This document shows, piece after piece, positions 11,191-20,235 of a stretch of 64,000 nt of DNA (positions are counted from its first letter, which is position 1; the number at the start of each line of letters is the position of its first letter). Made by a program: the position numbers and the translations under genes. A model generated the notes under the pieces. The model was not told the DNA's origin and did no database searches. It was given only the letters and a program-made list of their open reading frames with translations. The DNA is taken from positions 496,001-560,000 of the forward strand of contig NZ_JAPYKW010000001.1 in NCBI RefSeq assembly GCF_036632095.1. The letters are read 5' to 3'. The stretch is from Chlamydia sp. 04-14 (GTDB taxonomy: Bacteria > Chlamydiota > Chlamydiia > Chlamydiales > Chlamydiaceae).

Positions 11191-11412
11191 ATGGAAACAA
11201 AAAAAACAAAAGAGCTATCTGCAGAAGCAGAGCTACTTAAAAAATTACGAGATAAGGCTTTAGTTCTTGAAGAACAAAAAAAACGGAAAGTTTGGGTTGA
11301 AAAGCTCGTGGCTATGCCGGAATCTACTCGTGACATTTCTCATTGCGAAATTCCTGATACTCCAGAAGTATTTCGGGCTGTCGCAGAAAAAATTTATGAA
11401 GAAGGTGTGTAG
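11191..11412 (+). CDS. Small charged conserved protein, function unknown
   Basis: A 73-residue product starting METKKTKELSAEAELL. It is dominated by Lys and Glu with a heptad-like helical stretch over residues 5-38, then VEKLVAMPESTRDISHCEI and a short C-terminal helix. No enzyme motif or membrane segment is visible. A TTG 36 nt upstream (11155) is an alternative start but adds an atypical Cys/Phe-rich lead. It follows efp by about 60 nt and matches the position of CT753. I do not recognise a function; a small RNA- or ribosome-associated protein would be a guess from context only. Confidence 0.65.
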   Translation: METKKTKELSAEAELLKKLRDKALVLEEQKKRKVWVEKLVAMPESTRDISHCEIPDTPEVFRAVAEKIYEEGV

Positions 11413-11423
11413 TTTTTCTACAC
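11407..11423 (+). terminator. Possible weak terminator after the small charged gene
   Basis: GTGTAG and CTACAC pair around a five-T loop; the stop codon TAG is inside the left arm, and the following 35 bases are strongly T-rich. The stem is only 6 bp, so this is tentative. Confidence 0.35.
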
Positions 11424-11460
11424 AGTTTCTTCTATTTTCATCTTATTCTTTTTTTTGAAA

Positions 11461-12342
11461 TTACCACGACTCCAGACTAGCTTCTATAGAGATCTCTAAA
11501 GGTTCTTTTGTGTCTAAGAGATTTGTTATTGCTGCGGTATAAACATGATAGCCTTGAGGGTATAGGTCTATAATGTGAAAGCGCGCATTAGAGGGTAATG
11601 AGATAGAACCACTATTTAAAATCATATTCGGTGCATGATCTTTACAGTTGTAAACTGCAGCCTGATGATTATGTCCATGAAGATACAAACGTACATTAGA
11701 ATACTTTTTCAGGACATGTTGTAAAAGTAGGTGGTTAATTAAATCATGAGAGGGGTCTTTTGTAGGTAAAAGAGGGTAGTGATTAGCGATGATAATATTT
11801 TCTTGTGGAGGAAGACTAAGAATAAAATTCTCTAAAACAGAAATTTGAGATGACCTTATCATACCATTCGCTGAGAACCAACCATTCAAACAAGAACAAT
11901 CTAATAAGACTAGCCACCAGTGGTCTATAAGTTTATTAAAGGAGATTTGTTCATTTTGTAATTGCGTATTAGGAAAGTATTGATAGAACGTTTGATGATT
12001 CAGTGCCTTCTGAGTATAAACGTCATGATTTCCAGGAAGTACATAGACAGAAGCATGCTCTTTTAGGTTGCTCACAAAATTTTGAGCAAGTAGGAACTCT
12101 GCATCCAAAGCTGTAAGAGAAAAATCTCCCGTAATACAAACACTATCAGCTTGTAATTTTACTGCTAAGTCAGGAAAGCGTTCGGATATAGTTGATGATT
12201 GGAATGTAACACCACCAAATACTTGGCGTAATGCTCCTTTAAATCTTTTATTAAGACAGGTTAATGGATTCTTGGGAAAGACACAAAAATGCACATCAGA
12301 GATATGAATAATACGATAAGCTTCTGAAGATTTGTTATGCAT
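11461..12342 (-). CDS. Calcineurin-like metallophosphoesterase
   Basis: The 293-residue product has the five metal-binding blocks of the family in order: ISDVHF (D16, H18), TGDF (D73), PGNHD (105-107), an NHYPLL block near 180, and LHGHNHQ near 215. Such enzymes hydrolyse phosphomonoesters or phosphodiesters with two metal ions. The layout with GDFS and GNHDVY is nearest to the class III cyclic nucleotide phosphodiesterase group, but UDP-diacylglucosamine hydrolases and DNA-repair nucleases share it, so the substrate is open. No signal peptide. It stands alone on the minus strand, facing the gene ending at 11412. Confidence 0.8.
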   Translation of the reverse strand: MHNKSSEAYRIIHISDVHFCVFPKNPLTCLNKRFKGALRQVFGGVTFQSSTISERFPDLAVKLQADSVCITGDFSLTALDAEFLLAQNFVSNLKEHASVYVLPGNHDVYTQKALNHQTFYQYFPNTQLQNEQISFNKLIDHWWLVLLDCSCLNGWFSANGMIRSSQISVLENFILSLPPQENIIIANHYPLLPTKDPSHDLINHLLLQHVLKKYSNVRLYLHGHNHQAAVYNCKDHAPNMILNSGSISLPSNARFHIIDLYPQGYHVYTAAITNLLDTKEPLEISIEASLESW

Positions 12343-12760
12343 ATCACCTGTTTCCCCAAGGGCATCCTCATTCTATAAGCACCGGAGCTAATAAAAAAAG
12401 AAATCCTTTTTTCTATGCTAAACTATTTTTAAGATCCCTGTATTTTACCATGAATCTTTAACAACAATTTGAGTTCTTTCCTCAAAGGGAAAGGAAATAT
12501 AATTGTGAGATTTTATTTCCAAGAGAACAAAGATAACGTGTTCTTCTAATATTTAGAACGGAGGGAAACAGTGTCCTCATTCTGAAATATTTCTGGGATA
12601 AAATACTAAAGTAGACATAGTACTGTGTTGGGCTTTTCTTATTAACTGCTTTATTTACAGGTCTTCTGAAATTGCAGAAAAGTAGCGTATTCTCAAAATA
12701 TTAAAAAATATTTGGAGAGCAACAAACTTTGCCTCTGAATATAAAAGATTTCCAGACAGT
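12343..12760. other. 418-base stretch without a gene
   Basis: It lies between the 3' end of the GroEL-like gene and the start of the phosphoesterase gene, both minus strand. I see no coding frame with a plausible start. The only structure noticed is an inverted repeat TTCTAA-TAT-TTAGAA at 12544-12558. It probably holds the promoter of the phosphoesterase gene and the end of the GroEL-like transcript, but no convincing -35/-10 pair or T-tailed hairpin stood out. Confidence 0.5.
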
Positions 12761-14281
12761 TTACTTCGTATCATTAATGATTACTTTTGATGAAAGTATG
12801 TTTAATCCTGTCTCTAAAGCTAAGGAAAAAATATCCGATACTTTAGCTAAAGGATCTAAGATTCCCGAAGCAATGAGATCTTCAATCTGCTGTGAAAGGA
12901 CGTTCATACCTAGACTAGGAGTCGATAGCGATAAGAGTTTATTGATAACAATGCTGCTGTCTAATTTTAAATTATTGACTAATTGTCCTAGGGGTGCCCG
13001 ACAACATGCTTGTATAACATTCATGGCTCCTCGTTCCTCTTCGGTTGCTTCCTCTTCTTCAGATAGATTTAAAGAAGCATAGAATAAACCCGCACCACCT
13101 CCAGGAACATAACCTTTATCTAAAGCAGATGTTAGTGCGGAGAGCGCTAAGGAATAGAAAAACTTATTTTCTTCACGAACAGGAACAATAGCGACAGAAC
13201 TTTGTAAGCGATGTTTTCTTTTTATTAATAAGGTTTTTATTTCTTGAGAAGAGCTAGTGCGTATCTCTTCCTCTATCTGATGTATTTTTAATGCTAGAAC
13301 TTCAGACACGCTATTTCCACGAATGATGACGGTTTCTTTTTCAGAGATTTCTACAGAGGCGCAAGAACCTAAAGACGCACATTCAGGAAGTCGCATAACG
13401 GGAGAAAAGTTTTGAGAGAAAACTGTAGTTCCTGTGAATAAGGTGATGTCTTCGAAAAAAGTTGGATCAAGAGAAGGATGATTCAAATCAACAACAACAA
13501 TTTGTAGAAGATTCTCGAACTTATTCACAGTGAATGTGGCAAGAGCATCTTGATCTATACCCTTGCAGAAAATAAGTAGTTGTTCACCATTCTCTTGTAA
13601 TTCTTGTAATAGAGGAAGGAAGCTAAGTGCTGAAGTAATTTTTTTATCAGTAACGAAGATACGGGGGTGAGAAAGTATGATTGTACGCTGTGTAGATTGA
13701 GAAATAAAATAAGGAGATATGTAACCACAAGGGATTTTTAATCCCTGGGTGATCTGTATATTGGATACTGCAAGTTGTGACAACGAAATAAAGCCTTCAG
13801 AACCTACGGCTGAAAAAGCTCCCGCTAGCTCTGTGGCAATTGTAAAATCTGGAAAAGCAGAAAAAATGATTCCCTTGGCTTTATTACTATCTTTTAAGGG
13901 CCAAGAATGCGACTCCAAAGACACCAGAAGCTTCTCTCCCATTTTTTTTAAAGCGGCACAGAGCTTATAAAGTGACAAACCTTGATCTAAAAGAAGATAG
14001 CTTTCTTTAAGAAGAGTGTAGAGTAAAATGATACCAGTAGTGACACCATCAAGATATTTCTTATGGATTTTCTTCGCCATGGCTTTGGCAAATTCTACAC
14101 CAATATTTTCATGGGGATCTGCTAGGGTTATACGCGATAAAGCTAGATAACCTTCATTTTCGAAAAAAGATAGAGACGAAGCTATAGGGCCGTAGTGATC
14201 CTTAATGGAGTGGAAAACTTTGTCTATTCCAAGGAAAAGTTTTTTATCTGTATCATACAGGGAATTTTCCTTGTCTAACAT
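12761..14281 (-). CDS. groEL3: Diverged GroEL paralogue
   Basis: A 506-residue GroEL-family protein. Equatorial landmarks remain: GPIASS (31-36), DGVTT (78-82, equivalent of DGTTT), GYVPGGGAGL (390-399) and ILDP near 483. The apical segment GYISPYFISQ (186-195) through TDKKI is also recognisable. However, the KDG-containing loop of GroEL (about residue 52) is shortened by about eight residues, and the catalytic aspartate D398 of E. coli aligns without gaps to L378. The C-terminal GGM tail is absent. Normal ATP-driven folding is therefore doubtful; an accessory or moonlighting role is inferred. There is no groES beside it. Position corresponds to CT755, known as groEL3. Confidence 0.88.
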   Translation of the reverse strand: MLDKENSLYDTDKKLFLGIDKVFHSIKDHYGPIASSLSFFENEGYLALSRITLADPHENIGVEFAKAMAKKIHKKYLDGVTTGIILLYTLLKESYLLLDQGLSLYKLCAALKKMGEKLLVSLESHSWPLKDSNKAKGIIFSAFPDFTIATELAGAFSAVGSEGFISLSQLAVSNIQITQGLKIPCGYISPYFISQSTQRTIILSHPRIFVTDKKITSALSFLPLLQELQENGEQLLIFCKGIDQDALATFTVNKFENLLQIVVVDLNHPSLDPTFFEDITLFTGTTVFSQNFSPVMRLPECASLGSCASVEISEKETVIIRGNSVSEVLALKIHQIEEEIRTSSSQEIKTLLIKRKHRLQSSVAIVPVREENKFFYSLALSALTSALDKGYVPGGGAGLFYASLNLSEEEEATEEERGAMNVIQACCRAPLGQLVNNLKLDSSIVINKLLSLSTPSLGMNVLSQQIEDLIASGILDPLAKVSDIFSLALETGLNILSSKVIINDTK

Positions 14282-14362
14282 TGGTAGCCTCTAAAGAATT
14301 TTTAAGCAAAACTCACACTACCAAGTCACTTTTTAGAGTACAATACCTTAAGATGAAAAGAA

Positions 14363-14433
14363 AGGTGGCACCCGGAATCGAACCGGGGATAGAGGCTTTG
14401 CAGGCCTCGGCCTTACCGCTTGGCTATGCCACC
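14363..14433 (-). tRNA. tRNA-Cys (GCA)
   Basis: The minus strand folds as a 71-nt cloverleaf: acceptor GGTGGCA with TGCCACC, D-arm with AAGCGGTAAGG, anticodon loop with GCA, and T-arm CCGGTTCGATTCCGG. The discriminator base is T (U73), which CysRS requires. CCA is not encoded. Confidence 0.97.
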
Positions 14434-14663
14434 AAAAAACGCAAGGAAACCCTAGTTTAAGCGAAATACGATTTTATAGTCAGTAGGAAATCTTGCCAGA
14501 GTATCATAACGTTGCTTGCATTCATGTAGTCTATTTATTTATATTAACGAACAGAATATTTGAGATGCTCTCTGATTTAATCCTAGAACTCATAAATGAT
14601 ATGTCTATTCCAACAATATAGTTCTGAGTAGATGTATTTTAATAAGAGACAAAAGGCTGAGGA

Positions 14664-16010
14664 ATGCGATCTATCTTATTAGAAGATTGGGTATCGTTAA
14701 TGTTATCCGATGTGAAATACCGAAGGTCTGGGAAAAAGATTTCTGGGGTTGCTATTGATAGTCGTCAAGTGCGTCCGGGAGACTTATTCTTTGCTCTTTC
14801 TGGACAATGTACAGATGGGCATCGTTTTCTCAAACAAGCAGCCCAAGCTGGAGCTGTAGCAGCAATTGTTTCTAAAGATTATTGTGGAGATTCGTTCGGT
14901 TTAGAATTAATTGTTGTTAATGACACAACGGAAGCTTTGAAAGAGGCTGGAGAAAATCAAAGTCATTTATTTCAGGGAACAATCGTCGGTATTACCGGAT
15001 CCATTGGAAAGACAACAACAAAAGTATTTGCGAGAACTTTCCTTTCTTCAGTATACAGAGTGTATGCCAGCCCTAAAAGTTATAACTCTCAACTTACTGT
15101 TCCTTTAAGCTTATTAATGGCAGACGGTGATGAGGATTTTATAATTTTAGAAATGGGAGTTTCTGAACCAGGAAATATGAAGGATTTACTTTCTATAGTA
15201 GAGCCTGAGGTTTCTGTAATTACCAATGTGGTGGATCAACACGCTATGAATTTCTCTGATAGAGGAGTTCAAGGCATTGCTGAAGAAAAGGCGCGTATTT
15301 TACGAAATAGTCGTGTACAACTTCTCCCCAAAGATTCTCCTTGGTATTCTCACTTTGTAAAACAGTCCTCGTCTTCTGAGAAGTTTTCCTTTGCTATTCA
15401 TGACGAAACTGCTGATTTTTATTATAAAGCTATTCGCAAAGATAGCGTGATTATAAGTACCCCTGAAGGTGATATAGATTTTGCAATTTCTTTCCCATAT
15501 CAGCCGGCCTATAGTAATTTATTAATAGCTCTATCCTTGGCTTGGCTTCTTGATGTTCCTGTCGATAGGATTGTCCACTCTTGTTGTGATTTGCAACTCC
15601 CTCCCATGCGTTTTGAACAAAGCATGCGCAACGGTGTTCAAGTAATCAATGATGCTTATAATGCCTGCCCCGAAGCGATGATTGCTGCTTTGGATGCGAT
15701 TCCTAATCCTTCAGAAGGAGGGAAAGTTATACTCATCTTAGGTCATATGGCAGAATTAGGAAATTATTCTGAAGAAGGTCATACCGTTGTTGCTAAAAAA
15801 GCTTTATCAAAAGCAAGTATTATTTTCTTCATTGGAGAAAAATGGTTGCCGATTCAGCATTTATTAAAACAGGGTCCCTGTGAAATTTCTTTTCATCCAT
15901 CTGCTCAGAGTATAGAAGAGATTCTAAAGAAAGTCGTTCAGCAAGGAGATATTGTCCTGTTAAAAGGATCACGATCTTTAGCTTTAGAATCTCTATTGAG
16001 CTGTTTTTAA
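14664..16010 (+). CDS. murF: UDP-MurNAc-tripeptide--D-alanyl-D-alanine ligase
   Basis: This 448-residue cytosolic Mur ligase adds the D-Ala-D-Ala dipeptide to UDP-MurNAc-tripeptide, the last soluble step of peptidoglycan precursor synthesis. The ATP loop GITGSIGKTTTK is near residue 109, EMGVSEPGNM near 168, and the segment NDAYNACPEAM near 330 is the MurF-type C-terminal signature. N-terminal SGVAIDSRQVRPGDLFFAL is the usual MurF/MurE substrate domain. It opens the plus-strand division and cell wall run and is followed 17 nt later by mraY. The D-Ala-D-Ala comes from the Ddl half of the fused enzyme at the end of the run. Confidence 0.96.
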   Translation: MRSILLEDWVSLMLSDVKYRRSGKKISGVAIDSRQVRPGDLFFALSGQCTDGHRFLKQAAQAGAVAAIVSKDYCGDSFGLELIVVNDTTEALKEAGENQSHLFQGTIVGITGSIGKTTTKVFARTFLSSVYRVYASPKSYNSQLTVPLSLLMADGDEDFIILEMGVSEPGNMKDLLSIVEPEVSVITNVVDQHAMNFSDRGVQGIAEEKARILRNSRVQLLPKDSPWYSHFVKQSSSSEKFSFAIHDETADFYYKAIRKDSVIISTPEGDIDFAISFPYQPAYSNLLIALSLAWLLDVPVDRIVHSCCDLQLPPMRFEQSMRNGVQVINDAYNACPEAMIAALDAIPNPSEGGKVILILGHMAELGNYSEEGHTVVAKKALSKASIIFFIGEKWLPIQHLLKQGPCEISFHPSAQSIEEILKKVVQQGDIVLLKGSRSLALESLLSCF

Positions 16011-16027
16011 TTTTTAATACTTTACTT

Positions 16028-17074
16028 ATGAGTTCTGTATTTCGTTATTTTAGTGAATCGTGGATTTCCTTATTGCTAACAGTATTTGGTCTAGCATTTT
16101 TCCTAGGGATTTTCTTAGGGAAGCCTGTGATATGGTGGTTGAAAAAACAGAATCATTACGATCAAGTGCATAAAGAACACTGTGAGAAGCTAGAGATCCT
16201 ACATCAGGATAAAAAGCATACACCTACAGCTGGGGGGATACTTTTTTGTATCGTTCTATTAAGCACTGTGTTCTTTTGGCTCCCCTTAGGGAAACTTTCA
16301 ACATGGCTATTCGTATTTCTCATAGTCAGTTGGGGAGCTTTAGGTTGGTATGACGATATAGTAAAAAAGAAAAGAAAAAAGGGACATGGAATAACAGCAA
16401 AACAGAAATTTGTCTTACAACTATTAATCTCTGCTCTCACAGTTCTAGCTATATTTTCTCTATATAAAGGTAACGCTCTATTTTACACATTAAAGGTTCC
16501 TTTTTTAGGGACGATTTCTTTTGCAAACTGTGTTTTAGGTAAACTTTTCTATTTTGTTTTAGCGATGTTAGCAATTGTAGGTACTAGCAATGCTGTAAAT
16601 CTTACGGATGGTCTTGATGGTTTGGCAGCAGGAACTACATGTATGAGTGCTTTTGGTTTGCTAGTAGTTGCTCTTGCAGATCCAACAATTCATTTAGCGC
16701 AAGATGTCTCTATACTACTAGCTGGATTGGTGGGAGTAAGCTTTGCTTTCTTAAAATATAATCGTTCTCCTGCTCAAGTATTTATGGGTGATACAGGTTC
16801 CTTGCTTATAGGAGGAATATTAGGTAGCTGTGCTGTTATGCTCCGTGCGGAATTGCTTTTAATTTTGTTGGGCGGTGTTTTCGTTGCAGAAGCCGGATCA
16901 GTAATTTTACAACTTAGTAGCTATCGATTGAGGAAAAAGCGTATTTTTCTATGTTCCCCATTACATCATCATTATGAGTATAAAGGTATTCCTGAGACGA
17001 AAGTTGTCCTACGTTTTTATATAGCGGGGTTAATTTGTATGATTGTAGGAATTGTTGCAGCCTTATGGAGATAG
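16028..17074 (+). CDS. mraY: Phospho-N-acetylmuramoyl-pentapeptide transferase
   Basis: A 348-residue polytopic inner-membrane enzyme that transfers phospho-MurNAc-pentapeptide to undecaprenyl phosphate, making lipid I. About ten hydrophobic segments are visible. The active-site aspartates are in YDDIVKKK (near residue 110) and NLTDGLDGLAAG (near 190); MGDTGSL and SPLHHHYEYKG near the C-terminus are family marks. It starts 17 nt after murF and ends 3 nt before murD, consistent with one transcript. Full length, no anomalies. Confidence 0.97.
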   Translation: MSSVFRYFSESWISLLLTVFGLAFFLGIFLGKPVIWWLKKQNHYDQVHKEHCEKLEILHQDKKHTPTAGGILFCIVLLSTVFFWLPLGKLSTWLFVFLIVSWGALGWYDDIVKKKRKKGHGITAKQKFVLQLLISALTVLAIFSLYKGNALFYTLKVPFLGTISFANCVLGKLFYFVLAMLAIVGTSNAVNLTDGLDGLAAGTTCMSAFGLLVVALADPTIHLAQDVSILLAGLVGVSFAFLKYNRSPAQVFMGDTGSLLIGGILGSCAVMLRAELLLILLGGVFVAEAGSVILQLSSYRLRKKRIFLCSPLHHHYEYKGIPETKVVLRFYIAGLICMIVGIVAALWR

Positions 17075-17077
17075 TTT

Positions 17078-18337
17078 GTGGATAACCGACGTGTTATAGT
17101 TTTAGGAGCAGGGGTTACAGGAAGATCTGTGGCAGAATTTCTGCGTAATCGAGGAGATTATGTTATTGGAATCGATGGATCTTTAAATGCTCTAAATTCT
17201 TGTAGTTTCTTTCATGAACGCTATCTAGATAACACAGAAGAATTTCCTGAACATATAGATTTATTTGTACGTTCCCCGGGGATCAAACCTTCACATCGTT
17301 TAGTAATCGAAGCAAAACATAGAGAAATTCCCATCGTCACTGATGTTCAGATTGCTTTTCAAGATCCAGAATTTCATCAATATCCTTCCATTGGAATAAC
17401 TGGATCTGCAGGAAAAACAACAACAGTATTGTTTTTAGTCCATTTACTCCATTCTATAGGAACTAATGCTTTTGCCATGGGGAATATAGGTGTGCCTATT
17501 CTTCAGGCAATGCGTCAAAAAGGTGTTCGTGTTGTTGAAATTAGTTCTTTTCAACTGACTGAACAAGAAATAGAGGTTCCTGTACTATCAGGAGCCGCTA
17601 TCTTAAATGTTTCTGATAATCATTTAGATTATCATCAAACTTTGCAGGCCTATAGTGAAGCAAAAAGTAACATTGCTAAATGTTTAAAATCATCTAAGTC
17701 TTTGTGGGTTGGGGAGGGTGTTTCATCTGGAAAATCCTATTTGGAGCATACTAAAGAAATAGCTTCAATTTTAGATAAAGGGAGTGCATTAAAACCACTA
17801 TACTTGCATGATAGGAATAATTATTGCGCGGCTTACACTTTAGCTAATGAGATATCTAACATTCCTTTGGAAGTGTTTTTACAGGCAATTCAAACCTTTG
17901 AAAAACCTCCCCATAGAATAGAATATCTGGGAGAAAAAGATGGCGTGCGTTATATCAATGATAGTAAGGCTACGACTATGAGCTCTGTAGAAAAAGCTCT
18001 GATAGCACTAAAAGAAAACATCATTGTTATTTTGGGCGGAAGGAACAAAGGGAGTGATTTTACTTCTTTGATTCCAGTCCTTACTCAAACGGTAAAACAT
18101 ATTGTGGCTATGGGGGAATGTCGAAATGAAATTACCCAAGCTTTATCTAGTAGTCTTCCTTTAACTCAAGCCCGAGATCTACAAGAAGCGGTAAGCATAG
18201 CCCAGAGTATCGCACAGCCTGGTGATGTAATACTATTATCTCCCGGGTGTGCTAGTTTTGATCAGTTTCGGAGCTTTGAGGAACGAGGAGATTGCTTTAA
18301 GCAATTGGTTGGTGACATGGAGGCATTAAAAGTATGA
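17078..18337 (+). CDS. murD: UDP-MurNAc-L-alanine--D-glutamate ligase
   Basis: The 419-residue Mur ligase adds D-Glu to UDP-MurNAc-L-Ala. An N-terminal Rossmann-like UDP domain (VLGAGVTGRSVAEFL), the P-loop GITGSAGKTTT near residue 106, DNHLDYH near 188 and NDSKATTMSSVEKAL near 293 are diagnostic. The start codon is GTG, 3 nt after the mraY stop; no better ATG exists upstream. Its stop overlaps the start of the LysM gene by 4 nt, so translation is coupled. Slightly shorter than E. coli MurD (438). Confidence 0.95.
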   Translation: MDNRRVIVLGAGVTGRSVAEFLRNRGDYVIGIDGSLNALNSCSFFHERYLDNTEEFPEHIDLFVRSPGIKPSHRLVIEAKHREIPIVTDVQIAFQDPEFHQYPSIGITGSAGKTTTVLFLVHLLHSIGTNAFAMGNIGVPILQAMRQKGVRVVEISSFQLTEQEIEVPVLSGAAILNVSDNHLDYHQTLQAYSEAKSNIAKCLKSSKSLWVGEGVSSGKSYLEHTKEIASILDKGSALKPLYLHDRNNYCAAYTLANEISNIPLEVFLQAIQTFEKPPHRIEYLGEKDGVRYINDSKATTMSSVEKALIALKENIIVILGGRNKGSDFTSLIPVLTQTVKHIVAMGECRNEITQALSSSLPLTQARDLQEAVSIAQSIAQPGDVILLSPGCASFDQFRSFEERGDCFKQLVGDMEALKV

Positions 18338-19062
18338 ACCGTAGAGATACGATTATAATTGCAACTTTAGTGAATGCAGTTTTGGTGCTAGTATTATTCA
18401 CTACAGCAAAACATGCTGATAAGAAAAATACAGATGTATTGCTTCCTCCTTTGCCAGCAAAGCTTGTTGAAGTTGTTCCTGCTTCTATGGAAAAAGTACA
18501 AGAAAAAGTAGAAAAGGTTGAAAAGCCTACCGTAGAGACTGTTCCTCAACGTGTTTCTAAAGAGGAATTGGCAGTGCAGTTTGCAGAAAATAAACCTGTA
18601 GTTGTCAAAGCTTCTCCAACACCTAGTGTTCCTCAAACAACTCCTTCTGTTGCAATTCCAAATCCGATAGCTCCTGAACCAAAAGCCCAAATTGTTAAAG
18701 AAGCTCCTAAAAAAGAAGCTTATGCGACGGTTATTGTGAAAAAAGGAGATTTCCTAGAGCGTATTGCTAAAGCAAATCATACGACTGTAGCTGTTCTTAT
18801 GCAGATTAATGATTTATCTTCTACACAATTGAAGATAGGTCAGGTATTAAAGGTGCCCGTCTCTGATAAGCAAGAAGAAACTAAAAAGCCTCAGGTGAAA
18901 GTCTCCAGTGCTGAAGATTTCTATACTGTTCAAGAAGGCGATAGTCCTTGGACTATAGCTTTACGTAATCATATCCGTCTAGAAGACTTGCTAAGGATGA
19001 ATGATCTTGACGAACATAAGGCACGCAAACTCAGACCTGGAGATCAGTTGCGTATACGGTAA
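18334..19062 (+). CDS. nlpD: LysM-domain cell wall protein (NlpD-like, no peptidase domain)
   Basis: The 242-residue product has a single N-terminal membrane segment (IIIATLVNAVLVLVLFTTA), a Pro/Lys/Glu/Val-rich linker over about residues 40-130, and two LysM repeats near 133-178 (VKKGDFLERIAKANHTT) and 196-242 (VQEGDSPWTIALRNH). LysM binds N-acetylglucosamine glycans. The M23 peptidase domain of true NlpD or EnvC is missing, so this is a binder or activator and not an enzyme. It sits between murD and ftsW, a place that ties it to septal wall synthesis. The membrane anchor suggests a periplasmic position. Confidence 0.85.
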   Translation: MNRRDTIIIATLVNAVLVLVLFTTAKHADKKNTDVLLPPLPAKLVEVVPASMEKVQEKVEKVEKPTVETVPQRVSKEELAVQFAENKPVVVKASPTPSVPQTTPSVAIPNPIAPEPKAQIVKEAPKKEAYATVIVKKGDFLERIAKANHTTVAVLMQINDLSSTQLKIGQVLKVPVSDKQEETKKPQVKVSSAEDFYTVQEGDSPWTIALRNHIRLEDLLRMNDLDEHKARKLRPGDQLRIR

Positions 19063-19080
19063 TCTTCCTCTAGGCCCAAT

Positions 19081-20235
19081 ATGAAGTGGTTTATTGTTTC
19101 ATGTCTGCTAGGGATTTTTTCTCTGGGTCTAGTTATGGTTTTTGATACTTCCTCAGCTGAAATTCTAGATCGTTCTCTCGCTTGTAGTACGCATAAAGCT
19201 TTAATTCGTCAGATTACTTATCTATTGTTAGGATTGAGCCTTTCCTCTTTAGTTTATATGACAGGATGGAAAGATTTCCTAAAAATGAGTCCTACATTAT
19301 TACTGATTGCAGGAATAGCTCTTATTGCTGTTTTAATTCCCGGGGTAGGAGTATGTAGAAATGGTGCAAAACGTTGGTTGGGCATAGGACAACTTACTTT
19401 ACAGCCTTCTGAGTTCGTGAAATATCTTGTCCCTTGTGTAGCTATAGAGTACCTCGTTTTCCATCCTCAATATCGAGAAAATTTTAAATTATTCCTTAAG
19501 CTAACTACAACGTTATTCATCCCTATTCTATTGATTGCCATAGAGCCTGACAATGGTTCTGCAGCTGTGATTGCTTTTTCTTTGATCCCTGTATTTATTA
19601 TGACATCTGTGCGGCTGCGTTACTGGTTGCTTCCTTTGCTATGTATCCTTGTTGTGGGAGGTGCTCTTGCTTATAGGATGCCTTACGTGAGGCATCGCTT
19701 AAATGTTTATCTTCATCCGGAGTTGGATATTAAAGGGCGAGGTCATCAACCGTATCAGGCAAAAATTGCTGCAGGATCAGGAGGGTTATTAGGTAAGGGA
19801 CCAGGAGCAAGTCTACAAAAGCTTACCTACTTACCGGAAGCGCAAAATGACTATATCGCTGCTATATATGCCGAGGAATTTGGTTTCATTGGCATGCTGC
19901 TTTTGATTTTGCTATATATGTATTTTGTTTATGGCGGTTATGTGGTTGCTATTCGAGCGTCTTCTTTGGAAGCAGCTTCGTTAGCAATAGCTATTACAGT
20001 AATCATCGGAATGCAAGCTTTTATGAATTTAGGCGTTGTATCAGGATTATTACCAAGTAAGGGAGTCAATCTTCCTTTTTTCAGTCAGGGAGGATCCTCT
20101 TTGATTGCTAATATGTGTGGTGTTACATTGCTATTAAGGGTGTGTGATGAAGAAAATCAGCAAAATAGCTTTAGCCGTCGGAGGATCGGGAGGACATATA
20201 GTTCCGGCTCTAGCAACAAGAGAAGCATTTTGTAA
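19081..20235 (+). CDS. ftsW: Lipid II polymerase/division protein FtsW
   Basis: A 384-residue SEDS protein with about ten membrane segments. SEDS glycosyltransferases polymerise lipid II with a partner class B PBP. Family segments include [19 protein letters not shown] near residue 97, [20 protein letters not shown] near 238 and [15 protein letters not shown] near 329. The last membrane segment ends near residue 355. The final 29 residues are a charged Arg/Ser-rich tail encoded entirely within the overlapping murG gene (89 nt shared, different frame). RodA is the close alternative, but the location between murD and murG supports FtsW. Confidence 0.93.
   Translation: MKWFIVSCLLGIFSLGLVMVFDTSSAEILDRSLACSTHKALIRQITYLLLGLSLSSLVYMTGWKDFLKMSPTLLLIAGIALIAVLIPGVGVCRNGAKRWLGIGQLTLQPSEFVKYLVPCVAIEYLVFHPQYRENFKLFLKLTTTLFIPILLIAIEPDNGSAAVIAFSLIPVFIMTSVRLRYWLLPLLCILVVGGALAYRMPYVRHRLNVYLHPELDIKGRGHQPYQAKIAAGSGGLLGKGPGASLQKLTYLPEAQNDYIAAIYAEEFGFIGMLLLILLYMYFVYGGYVVAIRASSLEAASLAIAITVIIGMQAFMNLGVVSGLLPSKGVNLPFFSQGGSSLIANMCGVTLLLRVCDEENQQNSFSRRRIGRTYSSGSSNKRSIL

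Noticed and set aside
12729..13082. A 117-codon plus-strand open frame over the 3' end of the GroEL-like gene
   Set aside because: It is mostly antisense to a clear GroEL-family reading; no ribosome-binding site or recognisable protein.
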